From the NCBI RefSeq assembly GCF_026625125.1, contig NZ_CP113097.1, positions 744,001 to 808,000 of the forward strand: a stretch of 64,000 nucleotides of DNA. Reading direction: 5' to 3'. The translations under genes and the position numbers were made by a program. The notes beneath the pieces were generated by a model that searched no databases, was not told the origin of the DNA, and saw nothing but the letters and a program-made list of their open reading frames with translations. This stretch comes from Pseudomonas putida. Its GTDB lineage: Bacteria; Pseudomonadota; Gammaproteobacteria; Pseudomonadales; Pseudomonadaceae. How positions within the stretch are numbered: position 1 is the stretch's first letter; each line of letters begins with the position of its first letter. Positions 1 through 8,245 of this stretch are shown here, piece after piece.

Positions 1-474
1 AACATGATCGCCACCGACTGGCGCCAGATGGGCCATGCGATCCAGTTGCAATCGGTGGACATCCCCTTGGCCGACCCGCACTTCTGGACCTTGCAGGGTT
101 CGGTACGGGTGGCGCAGATGTGCAATGACTGGGGCCTGACCTGGGGTTCGCACTCCAACAACCACTTCGACATTTCACTGGCGATGTTCACCCAGGTGGC
201 CGCGGCGGCGCCGGGCGAGATCACAGCTATCGATACCCACTGGATCTGGCAGGACGGCCAGCGCCTTACCCGCGACCCGCTGCGCATCGTCGACGGCCAC
301 GTGCGCGTGCCGGGGCGGCCAGGGCTGGGTGTGGAGCTGGATGAAGACCAACTGGCCAAGGCCCATGAGTGCTACCGCAGCATGGGCCTGGGCGCGCGGG
401 ATGATGGCGTGGCGATGCAGTTCTTGATTCCGGGCTGGACGTTCGATAACAAGCGGCCTTGCCTGGTGCGCTAA
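1..474 (+). CDS. gudD: Glucarate dehydratase, C-terminal part (partial)
   Basis: This is the C-terminal 157 codons of a mandelate-racemase/enolase-superfamily protein; the reading frame is open to the left edge, so the gene begins outside the window. Glucarate dehydratase converts D-glucarate to 5-keto-4-deoxyglucarate in the cytosol. The segment [11 protein letters not shown] contains the His that in characterised GudD acts as general acid/base, and the ending ([20 protein letters not shown]) is characteristic of the family. The sugar-acid type MFS transporter at 2924 fits a glucarate/galactarate context. A REP pair follows the stop. A close paralogue acting on galactarate or idarate cannot be excluded from the fragment. 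Confidence 0.88.
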   Translation, partial: NMIATDWRQMGHAIQLQSVDIPLADPHFWTLQGSVRVAQMCNDWGLTWGSHSNNHFDISLAMFTQVAAAAPGEITAIDTHWIWQDGQRLTRDPLRIVDGHVRVPGRPGLGVELDEDQLAKAHECYRSMGLGARDDGVAMQFLIPGWTFDNKRPCLVR

Positions 475-482
475 GGCTCAGG

Positions 483-618
483 GCCCCATCGCCGGCAAGC
501 CGGCTCCCACCAGTCCACCACAGCCCTGAAGGCCGGTTGCGGGCTGCGAGGTACCTGTGGAAGCAACCGTCTAAAAGCTGGCGCGATCCCGGTGGGAGCC
601 GGCTTGCCGGCGATTGGG
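483..618. repeat. REP palindromes in inverted pair
   Basis: Two REP units face each other: ccccatcgccggcaagccgg at 484-503 and the reverse form ggtgggagccggcttgccgg at 591-610. Between them lies a spacer (about 556-590) that is the inverted form of the spacer in the composite repeats near 41.5 and 48.8 kb, including an inverted copy of the ggttgcttcc segment. The pair separates the convergent gudD and LysR genes. Confidence 0.85.
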
Positions 619-634
619 CTGCACAGCAGCCCCT

Positions 635-1522
635 TCAGCCAGCCTCAAAAAAAGCCCGGGCCATTGCCACAAATTCACCCAACACCGGGTTCGGGTTATC
701 CCGGCAGTACGCCAGAAAGATCTCCGCCTGCTGGTCCATTCCCATCAGCGGCTTGAACACCACCTGCTCCAGCCGCAGCGCCTGCGCCGATGCCGGCACC
801 ACCGCACAGCCCAGCCCTACATTGACCAACCCCAGGATCGAATGCGTCTGCCCCAGTTGGTGCAGATAACGCGGCTGCACCTGATGACGGGCAAACAGAT
901 TGGCGATGCGGTCATGGAAGTAGCGCCCCTCATTGGCGCTGTACATCACGAACGGCTGCTGGTCGAAATCGGCCGGCTTGAGCCGCTCGCGCGCTGCCAG
1001 TGCATGCCCGGCGGGCAGGGCGGCGACGAAGGGCTCGCGGTGGATCGGCAGGTACTCCACGCGCGCACTGGGCAGCACCTGGCGCACCAGGCCGACATCG
1101 ATCAGCCCAGCTTCCAGGTCATGCACCTGGGTTGCGGAGATACGCTCGCTGAGCACCAGTTCGATGTCGGGCACGGTCTTGCCCGCGTGCACCAGCAGGC
1201 GCGGGATCATGCTGTAGGCCCCGACGGCGGTGAAACCCAACGTCAGTCGACCAGCCTCGCCATGGGCGATGCGCCGCGCCGACTGGCTGGCCGATTCGGC
1301 GATCTGCAGGATGCGCCGGGCATCTTCCAGAAAGCTCTGCCCAGCGAGTGTGAGCCGCGCCTGGCGGTTGTTGCGCTCGAGCAGCAGCACCCCCAACGAA
1401 TGCTCCAACAGTTGGATCTGCCGGCTCAACGGCGGCTGGGTCATGTGCAGGCGGGTGGCCGCGCGGCCGAAATGCAGCTCCTCGGCAACCGCCACGAAGC
1501 AGCGCAACTGGTGCAGCTCCAT
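635..1522 (-). CDS. LysR-family transcriptional regulator
   Basis: A 295-aa protein of typical LysR length. Residues about 1-60 form the winged helix-turn-helix (MELHQLRCFVAVAEELHFGRAATRLHMTQPPLSRQI is split across this region), and residues about 90-290 form the periplasmic-binding-like effector domain (LTLGFTAVGAYSMIPRLL onward). It is divergent from the 2-hydroxyacid dehydrogenase gene with about 100 bp between the start codons, the usual arrangement for a LysR protein controlling its neighbour. A palindrome ATTCA-N5-TGAAT sits directly in front of its start codon. The effector is unknown; a sugar acid or hydroxyacid is a reasonable guess from the neighbours. Confidence 0.92.
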   Translation of the reverse strand: MELHQLRCFVAVAEELHFGRAATRLHMTQPPLSRQIQLLEHSLGVLLLERNNRQARLTLAGQSFLEDARRILQIAESASQSARRIAHGEAGRLTLGFTAVGAYSMIPRLLVHAGKTVPDIELVLSERISATQVHDLEAGLIDVGLVRQVLPSARVEYLPIHREPFVAALPAGHALAARERLKPADFDQQPFVMYSANEGRYFHDRIANLFARHQVQPRYLHQLGQTHSILGLVNVGLGCAVVPASAQALRLEQVVFKPLMGMDQQAEIFLAYCRDNPNPVLGEFVAMARAFFEAG

Positions 1523-1523
1523 G

Positions 1524-1538
1524 ATTCAATTCCTGAAT
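1524..1538. promoter_or_regulatory. Candidate LysR-box between divergent genes
   Basis: The 15-bp sequence ATTCA-ATTCC-TGAAT is a perfect interrupted palindrome that fits the T-N11-A rule for LysR binding. It lies 2 bp upstream of the LysR start codon and within the 100-bp divergent promoter region, so autoregulation plus control of the dehydrogenase gene is likely. This is inferred from sequence alone. Confidence 0.5.
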
Positions 1539-1622
1539 TATTCGATCCATCATCTATATTAGACCTGTATCGCATGCCGGCCTAGCATCGAGTCACACCC
1601 ATGAAGTGGCCGGATATCGACG

Positions 1623-2573
1623 ATGAATGACGACAACACTGCAGCCATCGAGCTGCTGCTGACCCAGCCGGTACCAGATGCCATCGATGCGCAACTGGCC
1701 AGCGCTTACCAGGTGCACCGGCTGTATCGCCATGACAACCCACAACAGCTGCTCGCTGAGATAGGCCCGCGGATCAGAGGGGTGGTCACTGGTGGCGCCA
1801 AAGGCTTGGCCAATGCGCTGATGGATCAACTGCCAGCGCTGCAGATCATCGCCATCAGCGGTATCGGCACCGATGCTGTCGACCTGCAGCACGCGGCGAG
1901 GCGCGGCATACAGGTCACCACCACCCCCGGGGTGCTCACCGATGATGTGGCCGATATGGCCATGGGGTTGATCATCAACACACTGCGCCGCCTGGGCGAG
2001 GGCGAGCGTCTGGTGCGTGACGGCTTGTGGGGCACGGTCGACCTGCCGCTGGCGCGCAAGGTCAGTGGCAGTGCGCTGGGTATCGTGGGGCTGGGGCAAG
2101 TCGGCAAGGCCATTGCCCGCCGCGCTGCCGCCTTCGACATGCCCATCGCCTACCACGGCCGGCGCGAACAGCATGGCTGTGGCTACCGTTTCGTCGCAGA
2201 CCTGGTTGAACTGGCGCGTTCGGTGGATGTGCTGGTGGTAGCGGCCTCGGCCGATGGCGGCAAGGTGCTGGTGAGCGCCGAGGTGCTCGACGCGCTGGGC
2301 CCGCAGGGCTACCTGATCAACGTGGCGCGCGGCAAGTTGGTCGATGAAGACGCACTGGTAGAAGCCTTGCGCGAACGGCGCATTGCCGGTGCCGGGCTGG
2401 ATGTGTTCGTCGATGAACCCCATGTGCCACCGGCTCTGCGTGACCTCAACCAGGTCAGCCTGCAGCCGCACCGTGGCAGCGCCACCCTGCAGACCCGCCT
2501 GCAGATGGGGCAGATGGTGCTGGACAACCTCTCAGCCTGCTTCCGCGGTGAGGTACCACCGAACTGCGCGTAG
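1623..2573 (+). CDS. D-isomer-specific 2-hydroxyacid dehydrogenase
   Basis: A 316-aa NAD(P)-dependent 2-ketoacid reductase of the family that includes glyoxylate/hydroxypyruvate reductase and 2-ketogluconate reductase. The Rossmann motif GIVGLGQVGKA lies near residue 155. The catalytic triad is visible: Arg236 in NVARGKLVDED, Glu265 in FVDEP and His283 in QPHRGSA. It is divergent from the LysR gene, which probably controls it. The position beside glucarate genes suggests reduction of a hydroxypyruvate- or tartronate-type intermediate, but the substrate cannot be read from the sequence. Confidence 0.9.
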   Translation: MNDDNTAAIELLLTQPVPDAIDAQLASAYQVHRLYRHDNPQQLLAEIGPRIRGVVTGGAKGLANALMDQLPALQIIAISGIGTDAVDLQHAARRGIQVTTTPGVLTDDVADMAMGLIINTLRRLGEGERLVRDGLWGTVDLPLARKVSGSALGIVGLGQVGKAIARRAAAFDMPIAYHGRREQHGCGYRFVADLVELARSVDVLVVAASADGGKVLVSAEVLDALGPQGYLINVARGKLVDEDALVEALRERRIAGAGLDVFVDEPHVPPALRDLNQVSLQPHRGSATLQTRLQMGQMVLDNLSACFRGEVPPNCA

Positions 2574-2850
2574 CCCCTATCGCCGGCAAGCCGGCCCCCC
2601 ACAAGGACCCCACTGCTTTCGAGCTAGATGATCTATCCCCGGGAGCCCACTGCTTTCGAGCTCAATGTTGTACCCCCGGGAGCCCAGTGCTTTCGAGCCT
2701 GATGATGTACCCCGGGAGCCCAGTGCTTTCGAGCTTGATGATGTACCCCGAGAGCCCAGTGCTTTCCAGCTTGATGATGTACCTGTGGGCATCCACTGCT
2801 TTCGAGCTCGGTGATGTACCTGTGGGAGCCGGCTTGCCGGCGATGGGGCC
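2574..2850. repeat. 36/37-bp tandem array flanked by inverted REPs
   Basis: Six head-to-tail units start at 2612, 2649, 2686, 2722, 2758 and 2795, each 36 or 37 bp, beginning a(c/g)tgctttcgagct and ending with a cccgggagccc or ctgtgggagcc tail. An inverted REP (cgccggcaagccgg) stands at the left (2581-2594) and a direct REP (tgtgggagccggcttgccgg) at the right (2821-2840). The last unit runs into the right REP, so the unit tail looks like the first half of a REP. The array fills the 350-bp gap between the dehydrogenase and the MFS gene. There are no spacers between the units. Confidence 0.85.
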
Positions 2851-2923
2851 ATTAGCCACACCGCAAGACCACACCTTCTCTGCACAAGAACAATCGCTTC
2901 CATCGAGAAGCAAGAGGGTCTAC

Positions 2924-4267
2924 ATGAACAGCAAATCCGCCGTAGCCGCACCGCAGCCCGTGGTCGCGATCGGTCGCCATCGCTTTCTGGTGCTGGCGCT
3001 GATCTCCATCATCACGGTCATCAACTATGCCGACCGCGCCACCCTGTCGATCACGGGCACCGAGGTACTCAAGGACCTCGGCCTGGACCCCGTCATGCTC
3101 GGCATGATCTTCTCTGCCTTCGCCTGGGCCTACGCCCTCGGCCAGGTCCCCGGCGGCTGGTTGCTGGACCGCTTCGGTGCCCGCCGTGTGTATGGCATCA
3201 GCCTGATACTCTGGTCGCTGTTCACCCTGCTCCAAGGCACAGTGGGCTGGCTGGGCCTGGCCGGCGTATCGGCTGCGGTGGCGTTGTTCTCCATGCGTTT
3301 CATGCTCGGCCTGGTGGAGTCGCCGGCATTCCCGGCCAACTCACGCATCGTCAGCTGCTGGTTCCCCACCCGCGAACGCGGTACCGCATCGGCGCTGTTC
3401 AACTCGGCGCAGTACATGGCCGTGGTGGTGTTCGCGCCGCTGATGGCGTGGATGACCCACACGATGAGCTGGGAGCAGGTCTTCATCTGGATGGGGGTAC
3501 TTGGCCTGCTGCTGAGCGTGGTGTGGTTCCGCCTATACCATGAGCCGCACAGCGCACCGGGGTTGAGCCGCGAAGAGTTCGACTACATGCGCGAAGGCGG
3601 CGCCCTGGTCGACCTGGAAAAAGAGCGCCAGACGGCCAAGCGCAAACCGACCCGCGCAGAGCTTGCGCAGCTGTTCACAAGCCGCAACCTGTGGGCGGTC
3701 TACCTGGGGCAGTACTGCATCACCGAGCTGACGTATTTCTTCATCACCTGGTTCCCGATCTACCTGATCAAGGGCCGTGGCATGACCCTCATGGAGGCCG
3801 GTTGGGTGGCCGCTTTGCCGGCCATCTGCGGCTTTACCGGCGGCATCCTCGGGGGCTTCGTGTCCGACTGGCTGATCCGCCGTGGCGTACACCCATCCAG
3901 GGCACGCAAAACGCCGTTCGTGATCGGCATGGCGTTGTCCACCACCCTGGTGCTGGCCAATTACGTCGAGGGTAACGCGGCAGTCATTGCCCTGATGACC
4001 TTGGCGTTCTTCGGCAAGGGCCTGGCGGCCGTCGGTTGGGCGGTGCTGTCGGATGTGGCGCCGAAGAAAATGGTTGGCCTGTGCGGTGGCGTGTTCAACG
4101 GCATCGGCAACATTGCCGGCATCGTCACCCCGCTGGTGATCGGCTACGTGGTGGCCAGCACCGGCTCCTTCCACAACGCACTCTGGTTCGTAGCCGCCCA
4201 TGGCGTGCTGGGGATCCTCGCTTACCTGTTGCTGGCCCGCCGCTTTGAACGGACGGGGCAGGCGTAG
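2924..4267 (+). CDS. MFS transporter, glucarate/galactarate type (anion:cation symporter family)
   Basis: A 447-aa inner-membrane transporter with about 12 hydrophobic segments. NYADRATLS in the first membrane segment and GGWLLDRFGARRVYG in the loop between segments 2 and 3 are hallmarks of the sugar-acid/phthalate group that includes GudP and GarP. The frame is open for 79 more codons upstream, but that extension is the translated tandem repeat array; ATG 2924, preceded by caagaggg, gives a normal N-terminus. It probably imports D-glucarate or a related hexarate with protons, in keeping with gudD nearby. A terminator follows. Confidence 0.88.
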   Translation: MNSKSAVAAPQPVVAIGRHRFLVLALISIITVINYADRATLSITGTEVLKDLGLDPVMLGMIFSAFAWAYALGQVPGGWLLDRFGARRVYGISLILWSLFTLLQGTVGWLGLAGVSAAVALFSMRFMLGLVESPAFPANSRIVSCWFPTRERGTASALFNSAQYMAVVVFAPLMAWMTHTMSWEQVFIWMGVLGLLLSVVWFRLYHEPHSAPGLSREEFDYMREGGALVDLEKERQTAKRKPTRAELAQLFTSRNLWAVYLGQYCITELTYFFITWFPIYLIKGRGMTLMEAGWVAALPAICGFTGGILGGFVSDWLIRRGVHPSRARKTPFVIGMALSTTLVLANYVEGNAAVIALMTLAFFGKGLAAVGWAVLSDVAPKKMVGLCGGVFNGIGNIAGIVTPLVIGYVVASTGSFHNALWFVAAHGVLGILAYLLLARRFERTGQA

Positions 4268-4286
4268 GCAGACGCCTGAGCAGCAG

Positions 4287-4314
4287 AGGCCCCGGGAGAC
4301 CGGGGCCTTTTTTT
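4287..4314 (+). terminator. Intrinsic terminator of the MFS gene
   Basis: Perfect 9-bp stem aggccccgg/ccggggcct with a gaga tetraloop, followed by a run of seven T, 19 bp after the MFS stop codon. Confidence 0.92.
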
Positions 4315-4624
4315 GTGCGCCGGCTACGCATATTCAGATGAAAAACAAAACCCTCAAATGGCCATCAGGCGTGTCTGGGCATGCCATTCACGACATCTGA
4401 CGCCTAGGGGAAAGCGCTGTCGTGATCGAACAGTTGCGGGGCGTTCTCGTGTAATTTGCCGCAGCCTCAGGCGGCTTAAATGAACCCCGAACCGCACTGA
4501 CGCCCAGCGCTGTGATGCGCCCCAAAAATCAACAACAGTGGTGTCGACTCATTGAATCCAAAGGAGATATTTTCGCCTACGCCTGCCCGTCCTTCCTTGT
4601 GTCAGCAAAAAGAGAACAACATCA
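4315..4624. other. Non-coding leader upstream of the amino-acid permease
   Basis: About 310 bp without a supported gene between the terminator and the permease. It holds a short GC hairpin (gccgcagcctcaggcggc, about 4458-4475) and a second Shine-Dalgarno-like aaaggag at 4560 that is not followed by a usable start. Promoter and 5' UTR of the permease must lie here, but I cannot place them. Confidence 0.5.
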
Positions 4625-6019
4625 ATGAACACCGTGGGAACTGATGGCAACCTTGCTCAAGGTTTCAAGCCACGTCATGTAACGATGCTGTCCATCGCGG
4701 GCATCATCGGTGCCGGTCTTTTCGTCGGTTCCGGGCACGCCATCGCGGCGGCCGGGCCAGCTACCATTATTTCTTACTTCGTGGCCGGGACCCTGGTGGT
4801 GCTGGTCATGCGCATGCTCGGCGAAATGGCCGTCGCGCATCCTGATACCGGTTCGTTCTCCACCTATGCCGACCAGGCCATCGGCCGCTGGGCCGGCTAC
4901 ACCATCGGCTGGCTGTACTGGTGGTTCTGGGTGCTGGTGATCCCGATCGAAGCACTGGCCGCCGGGCATGTGCTCAACGCCTGGTTCCCCCAGGTGGACA
5001 GCTGGATCTTCGCCCTCGCGTCCGTGCTGCTGCTGGCGTGCACCAACCTGTTCAGCGTGGCCAAGTACGGTGAGTTCGAGTTCTGGTTCGCCATTCTCAA
5101 AGTCACGGCCATCCTTTGTTTCATCGGCTTGGGCTTTGCCGCCCTGATGGGCTGGTTGCCCAACCGCGAAGTCAGCGGCTTGAGCGGCTTGATGAGCGCC
5201 TACGGCGGCTTTGCGCCCAATGGCTGGTCTGCCGTGATCGGTGCGTTCATCACCGTGATGTTCAGCTTCATCGGCACCGAAGCGGTGACCATTGCCGCCT
5301 CCGAATCCAGCGACCCGTCGCGCAACATCGCCAAGGCCACGCGCTCGGTGATCTGGCGCATCAGCACCTTCTACATCCTGTCGATCTTCGTGATCATCTC
5401 GATCGTGCCGTGGAACGACCCGCAGCTTGCGGTAGTGGGTTCCTACCAGCGTGCGCTGGAAATCATGAACATCCCCAATGCCGCCTTCATGGTCGATTTG
5501 GTGGTGCTGGTGGCCGTGACCAGTTGCATGAACTCGTCGATCTATATCGCTTCGCGGATGATGTACTCGCTGGCCAAGCGCGGTGATGCACCGGCCTTCC
5601 TCAACAAGACCTCCAAGGTCGGCGTGCCACGCGCTGCCGTGTTCGGTAGCACCCTGATCGGCGCGGCCATCGCCATCCTCAACTATTTCGCACCCAAGGG
5701 TGTGTTCGAGTTCCTGCTGGCCAGCTCTGGCGCGATTGCGCTGCTGGTGTACATGGTCATCGCCATCTCCCAGCTGCGCATGCGCCGCCGCCTGGAGCGT
5801 GAAAACGCGGAACTGAAGTTCCGTATGTGGCTGTTCCCTTGGCTGACCTGGGCGGTGATCATTTTCATTGCCGGGGCGTTGGCGGTGATGATGTACACGC
5901 CCGAGCATCGGGCGGAGGTGAGTTCGACCTTGGGCCTGGCGATCTTCATTTCCTTCCTTGGCATCGTCACCACGCGCGGGCACCAGCGGCAACTGGCCGG
6001 AGCGCGCTCGCTCGGTTGA
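4625..6019 (+). CDS. gabP: GABA permease-like amino-acid transporter (APC superfamily)
   Basis: A 464-aa, 12-segment inner-membrane permease of the amino-acid transporter family. The first segment has the family signature MLSIAGIIGAGLFVGSG, the loop after segment 2 has MRMLGEMAVAHPDTGSFSTYA, and GTEAVTIAASESSDP matches the consensus amphipathic region known from GabP. Overall resemblance is closest, as I recall it, to GABA permeases of pseudomonads; a related substrate such as another omega-amino acid is possible. It appears to be monocistronic, followed by a GGCCGG-gtcta-CCGGCC hairpin near 6044 and then by the export cluster. Confidence 0.82.
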   Translation: MNTVGTDGNLAQGFKPRHVTMLSIAGIIGAGLFVGSGHAIAAAGPATIISYFVAGTLVVLVMRMLGEMAVAHPDTGSFSTYADQAIGRWAGYTIGWLYWWFWVLVIPIEALAAGHVLNAWFPQVDSWIFALASVLLLACTNLFSVAKYGEFEFWFAILKVTAILCFIGLGFAALMGWLPNREVSGLSGLMSAYGGFAPNGWSAVIGAFITVMFSFIGTEAVTIAASESSDPSRNIAKATRSVIWRISTFYILSIFVIISIVPWNDPQLAVVGSYQRALEIMNIPNAAFMVDLVVLVAVTSCMNSSIYIASRMMYSLAKRGDAPAFLNKTSKVGVPRAAVFGSTLIGAAIAILNYFAPKGVFEFLLASSGAIALLVYMVIAISQLRMRRRLERENAELKFRMWLFPWLTWAVIIFIAGALAVMMYTPEHRAEVSSTLGLAIFISFLGIVTTRGHQRQLAGARSLG

Positions 6020-6146
6020 GCAACGGCTTCCACACCGCCCCAGTGGCCGGGTCTACCGGCCGCTGGGGGCCCCATCGGTGTGATGTATCCGTGCCATCAG
6101 TTTTTTCGTACACTCCGCTCATCCAGCTCGCAAGGGAGTGTGCAAC

Positions 6147-6929
6147 ATGTGTCGTGGGATTCGACTGGCTTTGGCCTTGAGTATGTTGCACCTGCCATTG
6201 GCACTGGCCGCGCAGGCGCCAGCCGACCCGCTGCTGGATGCGCCGAGCGCCAGCGATGCAGGCGCCGAGCAAAGCGCCCGTGGCGTGTTGCGTGCGCGTC
6301 ATCAGGCAGTGCTGGCCAGTGAGCTGGCCGGGCGTATCGTCGAGATGCCATATGCCGATGGCGAGGCTTTCAAGAAGGGCAGCACCCTGGCGCGCTTCGA
6401 CTGCTCGGCCTACCAGGCCCAGCTCAATGCCGCCCAGGCGGCGGTGCGCGCAAGCCGCGAAGAGCTCAACCACAACCGTCAACTGGCCGCGCTGAAATCG
6501 GTGGGGCAGTTCGAGGTGTCGCTGGCTGAGGCCAAGCAAGCCCAGGCCCAGGCCGAAGCCCAGGTCTACCAGGTGCAGGTCAAGCGCTGTGTGGTCACCG
6601 CCCCGTTCGATGGACGAGTGGTACAGCGCCGTGCCCAGCCTCACGAAAGCGTCGCCAACGGCGCCCCGCTGCTGGAGGTGGTGGACAACCGTTCGCTGGA
6701 AATCCAGTTGCTGGTGCCTTCGCGCTGGCTGGCCAGGCTCAAGCCCGGGCAAAGCTTTCAATTCACCCCGGATGAAACCGGTCAACCGTTGGGGGCCACG
6801 GTCAAGCGTGTGGGCGCGCGAATCGATGAAGGCAGCCAGACGCTGCTGCTGATCGGCGAACTGCCCACCGACACCCACGGTTTGCTGGCGGGCATGAGCG
6901 GTACGGCCCACTTTGCGCAGCAGCCATGA
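6147..6929 (+). CDS. HlyD-family periplasmic adaptor (first gene of export cluster)
   Basis: A 260-aa protein with an N-terminal signal peptide (RLALALSMLHLPLALAAQA). It has a split lipoyl/barrel-sandwich domain (ASELAGRIVEMPYADGEAFKKG, then VTAPFDGRVVQRRAQPHESV) around a short coiled coil (about residues 90-150) and a beta-barrel. This is the RND/HlyD membrane-fusion topology in a small version. ATG 6147 is preferred over GTG 6138 because gggag lies 8 bp upstream. Its stop overlaps the next start (ATGA), so the two are translationally coupled. It probably bridges an inner-membrane component to the TolC-type protein at 23731. Confidence 0.85.
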   Translation: MCRGIRLALALSMLHLPLALAAQAPADPLLDAPSASDAGAEQSARGVLRARHQAVLASELAGRIVEMPYADGEAFKKGSTLARFDCSAYQAQLNAAQAAVRASREELNHNRQLAALKSVGQFEVSLAEAKQAQAQAEAQVYQVQVKRCVVTAPFDGRVVQRRAQPHESVANGAPLLEVVDNRSLEIQLLVPSRWLARLKPGQSFQFTPDETGQPLGATVKRVGARIDEGSQTLLLIGELPTDTHGLLAGMSGTAHFAQQP

Positions 6930-8245
6930 CCGCCGCTGCCCATGGTACGGCGGAGCGCGCCTTTGCCTTGTTTCTGGGGCTCCAGCGCCAGGCGCGCCAG
7001 GCCAGCAGTAGCGAGCAGTTGGCCTATGCCATGGTCAACGACGGCCAGGCGATGTTTGCTTATCGCCATGCCGCGTTACTGATCGCCGGCAAGGTGCAGG
7101 CGCTGACCGGCATCAGCGTGGTGGAAGCCAATGCACCGTTCGTGGCCTTTGTCGAACGTGCCGTGGGCAAGCTGCAGGCTGCCGGTGTCGCTGGGCAGGC
7201 CGGTGAAGTCGACCCCAGCGTGCTGGATGCCCAGATACTCGCCGACTGGCAGGCGTTGTCGGCAGGGCAAGCCTTCTGGTTGCCGTTGCACGACCGCAAG
7301 GGTGAAGCCTTCGGCGGCTTGTGGCTGGCCCGCGAGCAAGCATTCAACGCCGCCGAGCAGGCCTTGCTGGTGCAGCTGGGGGAAACCTATGCGCATGCCT
7401 GGCAGGCCCTGAACCCGGTGCGCCCATGGCGCCTGCGCTGGCCGCGGCGGCGCTTGCTGGCCTTGCTGGCGGTCGCCCTGCTGGTGCTGTTGCTGCCGGT
7501 GCGCCAGTCGGTGCTGGCGCCGGCCGAGGTGGTGCCGCGTGGTGGCTGGGTGGTGGCGGCGCCGCTGGAGGGTGTGGTGGCTGAGTTCCTGGTCAAGCCC
7601 AACCAGCGTGTGGCGGCCGGGGATTTGCTGGTGCGCTTCGATGCCACCGCCCTCAAGGCCCAGGCCGATGTGGCCGCACGTACCTTGGGCGTGGCGGAGG
7701 CCGAACTCAAGGTCAGTACCCAGCGCGCCTTCACCGATGCCGATTCCAGCGCGCGCTTGGATTTGCTGGCCGCTCGCGTCGAACAGAAACGCGCCGAGCT
7801 CGACTATGCCCGCCAGTTGCTGGCGCGCAGCGAAATCCGCGCCGAGCGTGACGGCATTGCGGTGTTCGCCGATGTCGAGCGCTGGACCGGCAAACCGGTG
7901 CAGACCGGCGAGCGCCTGATGCAACTGGCCGACCCCGAGCAGGCCGAGCTGCGCCTGGAATTGCCGGTCGGCGATGCCATCGCCCTGCAGCCGGGGGCCG
8001 AGGTGGCGCTGTTCCTGGACAGCGACCCCCTGCATCGGCACGTGGCGAAGCTCGAACGCGCCGCTTACGAGGCCCAGACCACCGCCGCCGGGCAGCTTGC
8101 CTACCGGCTGGATGCGTCATTCGTCGAGGCCTCACCACGCATCGGCCTGCGCGGTACTGCCAAACTGTACGGCGAACGCGCGCCGTTGGCCTATTACCTG
8201 CTGCGCCGGCCTCTGGCGGCCCTGCGCCAAGGGCTGGGCCTGTAA
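6926..8245 (+). CDS. Membrane-anchored HlyD-like adaptor with cytoplasmic N-terminal domain
   Basis: A 439-aa protein. Residues 1-165 form a soluble, GAF-like domain by appearance (YAMVNDGQAMFAYRHAALL...FWLPLHDRKGEAFGGLWLA). One membrane helix follows at about 173-192 (RRLLALLAVALLVLLLPV). The rest is periplasmic and HlyD-like: lipoyl half GWVVAAPLEGVVAEFLVKPN, a coiled coil at about 245-300, the second half IRAERDGIAVFADVERW, and a barrel. It overlaps its upstream neighbour by 4 bp and its downstream neighbour by 1 bp (TAATG). A cytoplasmic sensory or docking domain on an adaptor is unusual and may be where substrate or another component is recognised. Confidence 0.8.
   Translation: MTAAAHGTAERAFALFLGLQRQARQASSSEQLAYAMVNDGQAMFAYRHAALLIAGKVQALTGISVVEANAPFVAFVERAVGKLQAAGVAGQAGEVDPSVLDAQILADWQALSAGQAFWLPLHDRKGEAFGGLWLAREQAFNAAEQALLVQLGETYAHAWQALNPVRPWRLRWPRRRLLALLAVALLVLLLPVRQSVLAPAEVVPRGGWVVAAPLEGVVAEFLVKPNQRVAAGDLLVRFDATALKAQADVAARTLGVAEAELKVSTQRAFTDADSSARLDLLAARVEQKRAELDYARQLLARSEIRAERDGIAVFADVERWTGKPVQTGERLMQLADPEQAELRLELPVGDAIALQPGAEVALFLDSDPLHRHVAKLERAAYEAQTTAAGQLAYRLDASFVEASPRIGLRGTAKLYGERAPLAYYLLRRPLAALRQGLGL

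Noticed and set aside
2612..2831. CRISPR-like array of 36/37-bp repeats
   Set aside because: Units are directly adjacent with no spacers of unique sequence and no cas genes; it is a tandem repeat tied to REP elements.
2687..2923. 79-codon N-terminal extension of the MFS transporter
   Set aside because: It is translation of the tandem repeat array and REP; ATG 2924 has a ribosome site and gives a normal family N-terminus.
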